This document shows positions 1-7,059 of a stretch of DNA of 49,831 bases, one piece after another. Under the pieces are notes generated by a model. The model was not told where the DNA came from, searched no databases, and saw only the letters and a program-made list of their open reading frames with translations. This DNA comes from Bacillota bacterium (GTDB lineage Bacteria > Bacillota > GCA-003054495 > Carboxydocellales > JAJZTU01), in the NCBI GenBank assembly GCA_021848765.1, contig JAJZTU010000002.1, positions 1-49,831 of the forward strand, given 5' to 3'. The translations under genes and the position numbers were made by a program. Position 1 is the first letter of the stretch; every line of letters begins with the position of its first letter.

Positions 1-35
1 AGTCAATAGCTTAATTCACACCGGCTTACTTCACA

Positions 36-731
36 CTACCTGGTAGCTTTAAGGGGATTCACTCTCACCCCTGGCCCCATAGTAGAAGCCACTGTTACAC
101 TGCGAATATACTGGCCCTTGGCTGCTGCAGGCTTGGCTTTTACCAAGGCATCCAGCAGGGTATAGTAGTTCTCACTCAGTTTCTCACCATCAAAGGAAAC
201 CTTACCGATGGGGGCATGAATAATCCCCGACTTGTCAGTCCGGTATTCGATCTTACCGGCCTTGATTTCCTTAACAGCTCTTTCAACATCAAAGCTAACG
301 GTTCCGGTCTTAGGGTTGGGCATTAAGCCTTTAGGTCCAAGCAACCGGCCCAGCTTTCCGACCATCCCCATCATATCCGGAGTGGCTACGGCTACATCAA
401 AACCGATCCAACCGCCTTCAATCTTGGAGATCATATCTTCAGCCCCAACAAAATCAGCGCCGGCTGCCTCAGCTTCCTTAGCCTTATCGCCCTTGGCAAA
501 AACCAAAACTTTAGCGGTTTTGCCGGTGCCATGGGGAAGCACCACCGCGCCCCGTACCTGTTGGTCAGCATGCCGGGGGTCAACTCCCAGTTTGACAGCA
601 ACTTCGACAGTTTCATCAAACTTGGCGGTTGCAACCTTTTTTACAATTCCAATGGCTTCAGTAGGTTCCAGAAGGGCATCCCGGTCCACCTGTTTAAAAG
701 CCTCTTGATACTTCTTGCCATGCTTTGCCAT
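36..731 (-). CDS. rplA: 50S ribosomal protein L1
   Basis: L1 binds 23S rRNA at the L1 stalk and, in many bacteria, represses its own operon by binding its mRNA. The 231-residue product has the usual family length; it opens MAKHGKKYQEA and carries the conserved LGRLLGPKGLMPNPKTGT segment in the middle and the MGPGVRVNP ending typical of bacterial L1. The ATG follows a strong AAAGGAGGT ribosome site. It lies 60 bases after rplK in the rpmG-secE-nusG-rplK-rplA order. The gene ends 35 bases from the window edge, so rplJ/rplL, expected next, are not visible. Confidence 0.98.
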   Translation of the reverse strand: MAKHGKKYQEAFKQVDRDALLEPTEAIGIVKKVATAKFDETVEVAVKLGVDPRHADQQVRGAVVLPHGTGKTAKVLVFAKGDKAKEAEAAGADFVGAEDMISKIEGGWIGFDVAVATPDMMGMVGKLGRLLGPKGLMPNPKTGTVSFDVERAVKEIKAGKIEYRTDKSGIIHAPIGKVSFDGEKLSENYYTLLDALVKAKPAAAKGQYIRSVTVASTMGPGVRVNPLKATR

Positions 732-791
732 GATTAGTTTACCTCCTTTGTGGTCGTAACGGATAATATCCTCCCACTTGAGAGAACCCGG

Positions 792-1214
792 TTAAATAAC
801 ATCAATACCCATGCTGCGGGCCGTACCTTCGATCATCCGCATAGCGGCTTCGAGGGTGGCGGCATTGAGATCCTTCATTTTGAGCTCAGCGATTTCCCGG
901 ACTTTGTCCTTGGAGACCTTAGCTACTTTCTTCTTGTTAGGTTCCCCGGAAGCGGTTTCAATGCCGGCTGCCTTCTTCAGAAGGATGGCGGCAGGGGGAG
1001 TCTTAGTAACGAAAGTAAAGGATCTATCTTCGTAAACTGTGATCTCTACAGGGATAATTAAACCTGCCTGAGGTGCAGTCCGCTCGTTATATTCTTTACA
1101 GAAGGCCATAATGTTGACCCCGTGCTGACCGAGAGCAGGACCTACCGGAGGAGCAGGAGTGGCCTTCCCCGCAGGACATTGCAGTTTAATCAAGCCAACT
1201 ACCTTTTTTGCCAT
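792..1214 (-). CDS. rplK: 50S ribosomal protein L11
   Basis: L11 forms part of the GTPase-associated centre of the 50S subunit. The 140-residue protein has the family hallmarks: MAKKVVGLIKLQ start, the PAPPVGPALGQHGVNIM proline-rich segment near residue 20-36 and the C-terminal GTARSMGIDV ending. The ATG at 1214 is preferred over an in-frame GTG nine bases upstream, because that GTG is part of the GGAGGTGG ribosome-binding site itself. It sits between nusG and rplA, the conserved bacterial arrangement. Confidence 0.97.
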   Translation of the reverse strand: MAKKVVGLIKLQCPAGKATPAPPVGPALGQHGVNIMAFCKEYNERTAPQAGLIIPVEITVYEDRSFTFVTKTPPAAILLKKAAGIETASGEPNKKKVAKVSKDKVREIAELKMKDLNAATLEAAMRMIEGTARSMGIDVI

Positions 1215-1280
1215 ATTTTCCACCTCCTTAAAAACAAAATGTGGTAATCACGGGCCTGACAGGCCCTCCCACCGGAAACC

Positions 1281-1808
1281 CTAATCAGCTTTCTCTACCT
1301 GAGAAAACTCTAACTCTACAGGGGTTTCCCGCCCAAACATAGCGACAAGGGCTTTAAGTTTACCCTTTTCGGGGTAAATCTCTTCAACAGTTGCAATGAA
1401 GTTTTCGAAAGGACCTGATACAACCCGCACATTCTGCCCAACCGCAAAATGCACTTTGGTCTTCAACTCATCCATACCCATCTGCTTTAGGATGTGCAAG
1501 GCTTCAGATTCGTGCAAGGGGATGGGTTTGGCTCCACTTCCAACAAAACCGGTTACTCCCGAAGTGTTCCTTACCACATACCAGGAGTCATCTGTCATAA
1601 TCATTTCCACCAAAACATATCCCGGAAATATTTTACGTTTGGAAATCTTACGTTTTCCGTTTTTGATTTCCACTTCATCTTCCATAGGGACAAGAATCCT
1701 AAAGATCTTATCGCCCATGTTCATTGACTCTACGCGCTTCTCAAGGTTTGCTTTTACCTTGTTTTCATATCCGGAATAAGTATGGATGACAAACCACTTT
1801 TTCTCCAT
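1281..1808 (-). CDS. nusG: Transcription termination/antitermination factor NusG
   Basis: NusG binds RNA polymerase through its N-terminal NGN domain (here about residues 1-110, opening MEKKWFVIHTYSGYENKV) and has a C-terminal KOW domain (about 120-175, with the VRVVSGPFENFIATVEE motif). At 175 residues it has the normal length. It follows secE, its near-universal neighbour, with a 49-base gap. The ribosome-binding site in front of the ATG is weak (no clear GGAGG), which may mean reduced initiation or coupling to secE; that is inference. Confidence 0.97.
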   Translation of the reverse strand: MEKKWFVIHTYSGYENKVKANLEKRVESMNMGDKIFRILVPMEDEVEIKNGKRKISKRKIFPGYVLVEMIMTDDSWYVVRNTSGVTGFVGSGAKPIPLHESEALHILKQMGMDELKTKVHFAVGQNVRVVSGPFENFIATVEEIYPEKGKLKALVAMFGRETPVELEFSQVEKAD

Positions 1809-1857
1809 AGTACAAGGGACCCGCTATTCGTAGGCCCCTCACCCCCCAGCTCTCATT

Positions 1858-2145
1858 TTACTTTTTCACCAATAGTTGCAAGAGGGCACTTAAGCCCAAG
1901 TCAGCCACCCAGATAAGAACTGACATCAACGCTACAGTCACCAGAACCACGGAAGTATAGGTAATTACCTGCTGGCGATCCGGCCAGTGTACCTTCTTTA
2001 ACTCAGACTTAGTCCCGTTAAAAAACTTCTTTAGTTCTTCGATCCTGTTAACCTTTGCTGCTTCTTTCCTGGGCGCCTCCTTCTTGGCCGGTTCCTTTGC
2101 CTCTTTCTTGACAACCTTACCGGCTTCCTTGGTAGCTTCCGCCAT
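1858..2145 (-). CDS. secE: Preprotein translocase subunit SecE
   Basis: SecE clamps the SecY channel in the cytoplasmic membrane. The 95-residue product has a Lys/Ala/Glu-rich N-terminal half (residues 1-40), the conserved amphipathic stretch ending in ELKKVHWPDRQQV, and one C-terminal membrane helix (VVLVTVALMSVLIWVADLG), which is the minimal single-span SecE plan of Gram-positives. I chose the ATG at 2145 (MAEATKEAG) because the longer reading frame adds a non-conserved stretch; an in-frame ATG 12 bases upstream is a possible alternative. It lies between rpmG and nusG. Confidence 0.93.
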   Translation of the reverse strand: MAEATKEAGKVVKKEAKEPAKKEAPRKEAAKVNRIEELKKFFNGTKSELKKVHWPDRQQVITYTSVVLVTVALMSVLIWVADLGLSALLQLLVKK

Positions 2146-2196
2146 GCTTTTCCACATCCTTAGAACTGAATTACTGTGTACAAAGATTTGCCGCAA

Positions 2197-2346
2197 TTAG
2201 CGGGTCTCCTTATGCACGGTATGGGTTTGGCAGAATTTGCAGTATTTTTTCATTTCGATTCTGTCCGGGTTGTTCTTTTTATTTTTATTAGTTGTATAAT
2301 TACGCCTCTTGCAGTCAGTGCAAGCCATTGTAATGCCGACCCTCAT
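2197..2346 (-). CDS. rpmG: 50S ribosomal protein L33
   Basis: A 49-residue protein with the four zinc-ligand cysteines of the C+ type of L33 (CTDC near residue 9-12, CKFC near 36-39) and the TVHKETR ending typical of the family. The ATG at 2346 is preceded by GGGGAGGTGG; the open frame continues upstream but that part is low-complexity repeat sequence with no coding similarity. It is the first gene of the rpmG-secE-nusG-rplK-rplA transcript, 58 bases after a predicted start site. Confidence 0.95.
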   Translation of the reverse strand: MRVGITMACTDCKRRNYTTNKNKKNNPDRIEMKKYCKFCQTHTVHKETR

Positions 2347-2410
2347 TGTGCCACCTCCCCAAGAACTACTACTTATCGACAGTGGTCCAGATTTGTCCGT
2401 TACCCTAAGT

Positions 2411-2439
2411 AATTTATCACAATTAGCAAACGGTGTCAA
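2411..2439 (-). promoter_or_regulatory. Housekeeping promoter of the rpmG-secE-nusG-rplK-rplA operon
   Basis: On the minus strand TTGACA (2439-2434), a 17-base spacer and TAAATT (2416-2411) form a good sigma-A type promoter about 65 bases upstream of the rpmG start. The -35 element abuts the tandem repeats at 2442-2513. Confidence 0.75.
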
Positions 2440-2441
2440 TA

Positions 2442-2513
2442 GTTTCCTTCCGGCGTTTCCTTCTGGTATAGTTTTCTTCTGGTATAGTTTCCTTCTGGCG
2501 TTTCCTTCTGGCC
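2442..2513. repeat. Five tandem 13-16 bp repeats next to the rpmG promoter
   Basis: Five consecutive copies of GTTTCCTTCTGG followed by C or TATA (plus-strand reading) at 2442-2454, 2455-2470, 2471-2486, 2487-2499 and 2500-2513. On the transcribed strand each copy ends AGAAGGAAAC, and the array stops 3 bases before the -35 hexamer of the rpmG promoter. The location suggests a protein-binding array or curved upstream element, but it may also be a neutral slippage repeat. Confidence 0.8.
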
Positions 2514-2717
2514 ATAATTCGCGGAAATGCCCACTCAAATCTTTCCCGGCCGAATTAACGACCGGTCGGAGGGATTCTGTTGCGCACCGGGACAATAACC
2601 GTTACCGGACGGAGCAATGCACGCCCCCACTGGCAGGCACTTCGACCGAAATTTTCTTCCATCACAGGTGGTCGTTCTCAGCTAGGGGCAACTACCTAAT
2701 CCCAGTGCAGGCTTAGA

Positions 2718-2837
2718 CTATAGCCGGCGCACGCAGTTGCAGGCATATGCCTATAGCCAGCGCACGCTTTCTGACGGTATGTACCACTAAACGCTAGTAT
2801 TACCACATTCGGCATATTCTATAGCTTAGCGCAACGC
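2718..2837. repeat. Three dispersed copies of a 17-19 bp repeat
   Basis: CTATAGCCGGCGCACGC at 2718-2734, CTATAGCCAGCGCACGC at 2751-2767 and a diverged CTATAGCTTAGCGCAACGC at 2819-2837, all in the same orientation. The two first copies differ at one base. The stretch from 2514 to 2717 shows no gene, only unstructured GC-rich sequence with short inverted pieces. Confidence 0.7.
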
Positions 2838-2871
2838 TGTTAGTCAGAACCTTGACCCTCCTTTTCACCCA

Positions 2872-3085
2872 GGGCGGGTACCTGCCGGTGGGGAGCGACT
2901 CGCGGAGTACGGTAGCAGCTCTTAGCGCGGGTGTGCAATAAAATTGACCTTGCCGCCACGGAAGGCGGCAACCCCGCTGGGGTCACGGACGACCCATCAG
3001 CGGGGTTGGTCAATTTTATTAGCACACCGAGCTTAGAGCTGCACCGTACGGAGCGCGGAGACGACCCACTGGCAGGTACCCGCCC
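2872..3085. repeat. 214-nt inverted repeat with three-way-junction potential
   Basis: Two 78-base arms (2872-2949 and 3008-3085) are near-complementary over their full length, with outer GGGCGGGTACCTGCC/GGCAGGTACCCGCCC and inner AATAAAATTGACC/GGTCAATTTTATT ends perfect. The 58-base centre holds two further perfect hairpins: TTGCCGCC/GGCGGCAA (2950-2971) and CCCCGCTG/CAGCGGGG (2972-3005), the latter with a nested GGGTC/GACCC. The whole should fold as one long stem opening into a two-armed junction. It lies between the tRNA cluster and rpmG on the same strand as both. No coding sequence or obvious target-site duplication is visible; it could be a non-autonomous mobile element or a structured RNA. 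Confidence 0.85.
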
Positions 3086-3234
3086 GGAGACAAACAAGTC
3101 CGACCAAAGAGCAACGCAGTTGAGCAGGAGAGAAGTGAGTTCAACCGAAGCAAAGAGGTAAGCCTACACAAAACATAAATAGCGCAACAAAACAAAAAAC
3201 CAGTCCCGCTTTGCGGAACCGGATCGTTTACATT

Positions 3235-3311
3235 TGGTAGCGGCGGAGGGACTTGAACCCCCGACACTGCGGGTATGAACCGCATGCTCTAGCCAGCTGA
3301 GCTACGCCGCC
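3235..3311 (-). tRNA. tRNA-Met (CAT), elongator type
   Basis: A complete 77-base cloverleaf with encoded CCA end. The anticodon stem TGCGG/CCGCA encloses a loop with CAT, the T arm contains GGTTCAAGTCC, and the acceptor stem GGCGGCG pairs fully with its 3' strand (first pair G-U). The paired first base distinguishes it from the initiator tRNA. A CAT anticodon could also be tRNA-Ile2 after lysidine modification; I favour Met. Confidence 0.9.
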
Positions 3312-3314
3312 ATG

Positions 3315-3390
3315 TGGAGCTGATAGCCGGGATTGAACCGGCGACCTTATCCTTACCAAGGATACGCTCTACCTACTGAGCTATATCAGC
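3315..3390 (-). tRNA. tRNA-Thr (GGT)
   Basis: A 76-base cloverleaf with encoded CCA. The anticodon stem TATCC/GGATA encloses TTGGTAA, giving anticodon GGT. The acceptor stem GCTGATA pairs with TATCAGC and the T loop GGTTCAATCC is canonical. It is three bases from the tRNA-Met and one base from tRNA-fMet, so the three are clearly one transcript. Confidence 0.95.
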
Positions 3391-3391
3391 A

Positions 3392-3467
<76 letters not shown>

Positions 3468-3487
3468 ATGAATTAGGACACTATTAT

Positions 3488-3516
3488 AATGTACCATACT
3501 TTGACCGGTTATGCAA
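3488..3516 (-). promoter_or_regulatory. Predicted promoter of the tRNA cluster
   Basis: Minus-strand TTGCAT, 17-base spacer, TACATT (overlapping a TATAAT) about 20 bases upstream of tRNA-fMet. It is the only good promoter-like pair between the sigH terminator and the tRNAs. Confidence 0.6.
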
Positions 3517-3555
3517 GAGTTAATGTTTTCCAATTAACCCAGCACTCCTTTTTTC

Positions 3556-3590
3556 GGTTAAAAAAGATGCCTAAATTTCTCTAGGCATCT
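3556..3590 (-). terminator. Intrinsic terminator downstream of sigH
   Basis: On the minus strand the stem AGATGCCTA / TAGGCATCT (3565-3590) is followed at once by a T-run (TTTTTTAACC). It closes the sigH transcript. A second, imperfect stem with TGCAC/GTGCA ends lies between it and sigH (about 3651-3692). Confidence 0.85.
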
Positions 3591-3746
3591 CTCCTGCCGA
3601 TAAAGAAAACTCGGCTTACGCCAAGCGCTAGCGTGGGCGGAAGCCTTAGTTGCACTTATGCCTAGAAACTTTGATAAAAGTTCCTAAGGTGCAAAATTAA
3701 TTATACAAGGAACCTCCGGTCCGGTCAAGAGGTATTTTCTGGCCAC

Positions 3747-4412
3747 TTACTGCTGCTGTTCCTCGGAGTCTCTGTTCTCCAGGTAACGCTCCAGCTTGCG
3801 TTTTACCCTTTGCAGGGCATTGTCAATAGACTTAACGTGACGCTTCAAATCAACTGCGATTTCTTGATAGGACTTACCTTCCAGATAAGACATGAGCACT
3901 TTCCATTCCAGTGAGCTCAATATCTCTCCCATCTTTTCCTCAATGTCATCAAACTCTTCCCGGCTGATGATCAGCTCTTCCGGATCAGTAATCTTAGTCC
4001 CGGAAATAACATCCAACAAAGTCCGGTCAGAATCTTCGTCATAAATCGGTTTGTTTAGGGAAACATATGAATTGAGGGGAATATGTTTTTGCCTTGTAGC
4101 CGTCTTAATGGCGGTAATAATCTGCCTGGTAATGCACAGCTCAGCAAAAGCACGAAAGGAAGATAGTTTATCCTGGCGGAAGTCCCGAATAGCTTTGTAC
4201 AGTCCGATCATGCCTTCCTGGATAATGTCTTCACGATCAGCCCCGATGAGAAAATAAGAACGAGCTTTAGCCCGGACAAAGTTTTTGTACTTATTAATCA
4301 AGTACTCCAGGGCTGTAGCATCGCCTTCCTTTGCGAACTCCACGATATCCTCATCGAGCATGACATCAAACCTCACCAGGATTTCTGTCTGTGCATTTAG
4401 ACTCAAGGTCAT
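3747..4412 (-). CDS. sigH: RNA polymerase sigma factor SigH (sigma-30)
   Basis: SigH directs early stationary-phase and sporulation-initiation transcription in endospore formers. The 221-residue protein shows the sigma-70 region 2 signature NFVRAKARSYFLIGADREDI, the helix-turn-helix region 4 near the C-terminus (SYQEIAVDLKRHVKSIDNAL) and the invariant TATRQKHIPLNSY linker, all nearly identical to the Bacillus protein as I remember it. The first ATG has its GGAGG only two bases away; an in-frame ATG at residue 18 has better spacing and may be the true start. It has its own promoter and terminator. Confidence 0.95.
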   Translation of the reverse strand: MTLSLNAQTEILVRFDVMLDEDIVEFAKEGDATALEYLINKYKNFVRAKARSYFLIGADREDIIQEGMIGLYKAIRDFRQDKLSSFRAFAELCITRQIITAIKTATRQKHIPLNSYVSLNKPIYDEDSDRTLLDVISGTKITDPEELIISREEFDDIEEKMGEILSSLEWKVLMSYLEGKSYQEIAVDLKRHVKSIDNALQRVKRKLERYLENRDSEEQQQ

Positions 4413-4573
4413 CGCCTCCGCTTTACGTTTTAGTGGTCAAGCTTTTGACCTTATTCCTAAAATCGCTCACAAAAAAACAGGAACAGTTAACTCCATCTAT
4501 TGCGTCTCAGAACAATAATCCCGGAGGCTTCTTGACTAAAAACGCGTTATCTGCCCTTGCAATTACATTGAAT

Positions 4574-4602
4574 ATTATACATGTATAAAACAAAGCAGTC
4601 AA
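4574..4602 (-). promoter_or_regulatory. Predicted sigH promoter
   Basis: TTGACT, 17-base spacer and TATAAT on the minus strand (4602-4574), a near-perfect housekeeping promoter. It leaves a leader of about 155 bases before sigH. The upstream gene yacP ends only 30 bases away. Confidence 0.8.
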
Positions 4603-4632
4603 GCTACTTTTGTGCACTTTTCTTTCCAGCTC

Positions 4633-5142
4633 CTACCTTTTTCTCCTCCACTTTTCCAATTCCCGACGCGTTTCTTCATCTAAAAACTGAGCTAACTCTT
4701 TTCTCTCCACGGGATTAACCGCAGCTTTGGCAGCTACTTCCAGTCTTTGTCTACTTACCATTTCCCATAACTCCCTGGCGGGAATGCGGTAGGCCCCCTG
4801 TCCAAAAACTACCCTTTGCTCATCCCAGTCAGAGGTTACCACAAAGACATTGCCTTTGGAAAAACAGGCAGGAACCAATCTTTCAATTACAGTGTCTGCC
4901 GTTTCGTCTTCAGCTGTATAAATTACCAGTAAGTTCCCGTATTGCTCCCGCTTACCCGGGTTGCCTTTAACCCTGTGGGCATCGAAGACTACTATGACTT
5001 CATTTCCTTGGTAGCCCTGAAAGTTCTGGAGAATGTCCAAAAGTTTTATCCTGGCATCTTCAAAATTACCGGCTGCCAATTTTGCCAGCTGAGGCCAGGC
5101 GAAGATTACATTGTAGCCGTCAACAATCAGTACATCCTCCAT
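4633..5142 (-). CDS. yacP: YacP-like NYN-domain endoribonuclease
   Basis: The 169-residue protein starts MEDVLIVDGYNVIFAWP, the first acidic motif of the NYN (PIN-like) nuclease fold, and continues with VIVVFDAHRVKG (about residue 53) and VTSDWDEQRVV (about 95), which supply the further conserved aspartates. YacP (Rae1 in Bacillus) cleaves mRNA on the ribosome; that role is family knowledge. The ATG at 5142 has AGGAGG eight bases upstream, inside an 10-base gap after rlmB, so the two are co-transcribed. The long frame extends further upstream but overlaps rlmB without similarity. Confidence 0.9.
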   Translation of the reverse strand: MEDVLIVDGYNVIFAWPQLAKLAAGNFEDARIKLLDILQNFQGYQGNEVIVVFDAHRVKGNPGKREQYGNLLVIYTAEDETADTVIERLVPACFSKGNVFVVTSDWDEQRVVFGQGAYRIPARELWEMVSRQRLEVAAKAAVNPVERKELAQFLDEETRRELEKWRRKR

Positions 5143-5152
5143 CAAAAGCCTC

Positions 5153-5884
5153 CTACCTGCGCTGGCGTAAAACTTCATATAATATGAGGGAGGTAGCAAC
5201 ACCGGCATTTAAAGACGAAATTTTTCCCTTCATAGGTATACGGACCAAAAAATCACATTTTTCTTTAATTAATCTGCCGATACCCTTACCTTCACTACCA
5301 ACCACAATGCCTAAAGGACCGCCCAGGTCTTGCTCCCAATATACCTTGTCCCCCTGGGCATCGGTTCCCACTATCCACAAGCCCTGCTTTTTCAAATTGT
5401 CAATTGTTTGCGCAATATTGCTTACCCGGGCTACCGGTACATATTCCACAGCACCCGCTGATGCCTTGGCCACAGCTTCGGTAAGACCGGCGCTGCGGCG
5501 CTTGGGGATAATTACCCCATGAGCCCCCGCCCCGTCGGCTGTGCGCAGGATAGAGCCTAAATTGCGGGGGTCCTCAACCTCATCCAGGAGCAGGACAAGC
5601 GGGTCCTCCCCCTTAGCTCCGGCTATAGCAAGAATATCCTCTACTTCGACGTAATCCCTGGCCGCCCCTAAGGCCACTACTCCCTGGTGGCTGGCCCCTT
5701 CAGCCAGATTGTCCAGGTACGGGCGTTCCACTTCCTGTACAGGTATCCTCTTGGCAAGCGCCTTCGCCCTGATTTCCGAAAGTGAGCCGCCGGTGGCGCC
5801 TTTCGCAATGAGCAGCTTATTAATGCTCCGGTCACCCTTGAGAGCTTCCAACACCGGGTTGCGGCCAAAGATTTTATCCGACAC
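5153..5884 (-). CDS. rlmB: 23S rRNA 2'-O-methyltransferase RlmB (SpoU family)
   Basis: A 243-residue SPOUT methyltransferase. The N-terminal substrate-binding domain opens SDKIFGRNPVLEALKG, and the knotted C-terminal domain carries the three SpoU motifs: LDEVEDPRNLGSILRTA (about 101), IVVGSEGKGIGRL (about 194) and IPMKGKISSLNAGVATS (about 217). RlmB methylates G2251 of 23S rRNA in E. coli; the B. subtilis homologue is RlmB/YacO. The start codon is GTG, with AAAGGATGA upstream. The order thyX-rlmB-yacP with short gaps indicates one transcript. Confidence 0.95.
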   Translation of the reverse strand: MSDKIFGRNPVLEALKGDRSINKLLIAKGATGGSLSEIRAKALAKRIPVQEVERPYLDNLAEGASHQGVVALGAARDYVEVEDILAIAGAKGEDPLVLLLDEVEDPRNLGSILRTADGAGAHGVIIPKRRSAGLTEAVAKASAGAVEYVPVARVSNIAQTIDNLKKQGLWIVGTDAQGDKVYWEQDLGGPLGIVVGSEGKGIGRLIKEKCDFLVRIPMKGKISSLNAGVATSLILYEVLRQRR

Positions 5885-5902
5885 TTTTCATCATCCTTTG
5901 TA

Positions 5903-6646
5903 TTAATTTAGATACCGGTATTTTTCCCGCATTTCTTTAGCCTGTCCACAGGTCAGCTTACCCTCAGGACAGGCCCCGCTAACACACCCTGGCCCGGCAT
6001 GCTTAAATAAAACCGGGGCAACCCTTTTAACCAGGCGGAGCATCTCCTGGGCTAAAGCCCTGATTTCCCACTGAGCCCTGTTACAGCAGCGCAGTTCGAA
6101 GAAATGATACAACTCCCTGGCATTCATAGTTACCAGCATTTTGGTTTCTGCCGCATTGGGCAGGACAAACCTGGCATCCTCATGGGAAGCTTCACCGAGA
6201 TTGCCCAACTGCTCATTCCAGAAATCATACCAGGCTTGAATCTGTCCCATCTGCTTTTCAAATTCAGCAACATATTCCGGACCCAAAGCCTCAATCCGGG
6301 GGGGAATGATGTAAGCAAAAACCCGCCCCTGACTGCCGGAACTGGATTCACCGACATAGCGCTGGGACTTTACACTGAAACTGGCAATCCGGTGGCGGGT
6401 GATTTGGGCCAGCAGCGCTCTGGATACACCCTCGATACCAAAGGTAAAACTGGCATGCTCCACCGGAGAAAGGTGCCCGATATCTATGAGCTTTTCGATA
6501 AACTTGGATTGATCTGCACTCTCAATTCCTTTAATCAGCTCGTCGATGTCCGCCCCGGAATAACATAGCTTAGCACCCATGGCCACCACTTCTTCCGGAT
6601 TAAAAGTATGGCGGAGGAGTTCTACTTTGAGCTGCTGTCTGGCCAT
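5903..6646 (-). CDS. thyX: Flavin-dependent thymidylate synthase
   Basis: ThyX makes dTMP from dUMP with methylenetetrahydrofolate and FAD/NADPH. The 247-residue protein contains the diagnostic RHR-x7-S motif (RHRIASFSVKSQRY, about residues 83-96) plus the HLSPVEHASFTF segment that precedes it and NARELYHFFELR in the C-terminal half. A cysteine-rich tail (CVSGACPEGKLTCGQ) is present. Its ATG overlaps the mrnC stop codon by one base (TAATG), which implies translational coupling. Confidence 0.97.
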   Translation of the reverse strand: MARQQLKVELLRHTFNPEEVVAMGAKLCYSGADIDELIKGIESADQSKFIEKLIDIGHLSPVEHASFTFGIEGVSRALLAQITRHRIASFSVKSQRYVGESSSGSQGRVFAYIIPPRIEALGPEYVAEFEKQMGQIQAWYDFWNEQLGNLGEASHEDARFVLPNAAETKMLVTMNARELYHFFELRCCNRAQWEIRALAQEMLRLVKRVAPVLFKHAGPGCVSGACPEGKLTCGQAKEMREKYRYLN

Positions 6647-7059
6647 TAGGAAATACCCCCCTCTACCACCTCTACAGCTTTAGCAAATATTTCAGCAATC
6701 CGCTCATGCCGGCCTTTAAAATAGAGATAACCGATCAGACACTCGAAAGCAGTGGCATAGCGATAATCGATAACCTCTGCATTTTTGGGAACGTGGAGTG
6801 ATTTGGTATTACGCCCCCGGCGCACCACACTTGCTTCGGTTTCGTCCAGGGTATCCTCCAGCGCCCTAAGTACCCGGGCCTGGGTTTTGGCCTGGACAAA
6901 CTTCACTGCGCCCCTGTGCAGTTGGTTGACCTTGACCCTGCCGTCACCGATAAGGTGGGAGCGCACATATAGCTCGTACACCGCATCCCCTAAGTAAGCC
7001 AGGACCAGGCAGGACACCTGCTCAGGCGGCATCTTCAGTTCAAAATTCATATCCAGCAT
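6646..7059 (-). CDS. mrnC: Mini-ribonuclease III (23S rRNA maturation)
   Basis: A 137-residue RNase III catalytic domain without a double-strand RNA-binding domain, the definition of MrnC. The signature LAYLGDAVYELYVRSHL lies at about residues 21-37 and the second conserved block, ATAFECLIGYLYFKGR, near 102-117. In Bacillus it trims 23S rRNA precursor ends. I start it at the ATG at 7059, which overlaps the cysS stop codon as TAATG with GGAAGAGG upstream; it also ends as TAATG with thyX. Confidence 0.93.
   Translation of the reverse strand: MLDMNFELKMPPEQVSCLVLAYLGDAVYELYVRSHLIGDGRVKVNQLHRGAVKFVQAKTQARVLRALEDTLDETEASVVRRGRNTKSLHVPKNAEVIDYRYATAFECLIGYLYFKGRHERIAEIFAKAVEVVEGGIS

Noticed and set aside
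2347..2595. Long N-terminal extension of rpmG
   Set aside because: It is translation of the tandem repeat and promoter region; the L33 start with GGGGAGGTGG upstream is clear.
2840..3161. Open frames on both strands within the large inverted repeat
   Set aside because: They arise from the GC-rich arms of the repeat, have no ribosome site and no recognisable protein pattern.
2347..3234. Absence of a tuf gene between sigH/tRNAs and rpmG as a deletion scar
   Set aside because: Some Clostridia have tuf here, but many do not, and nothing in the sequence shows a remnant of it.
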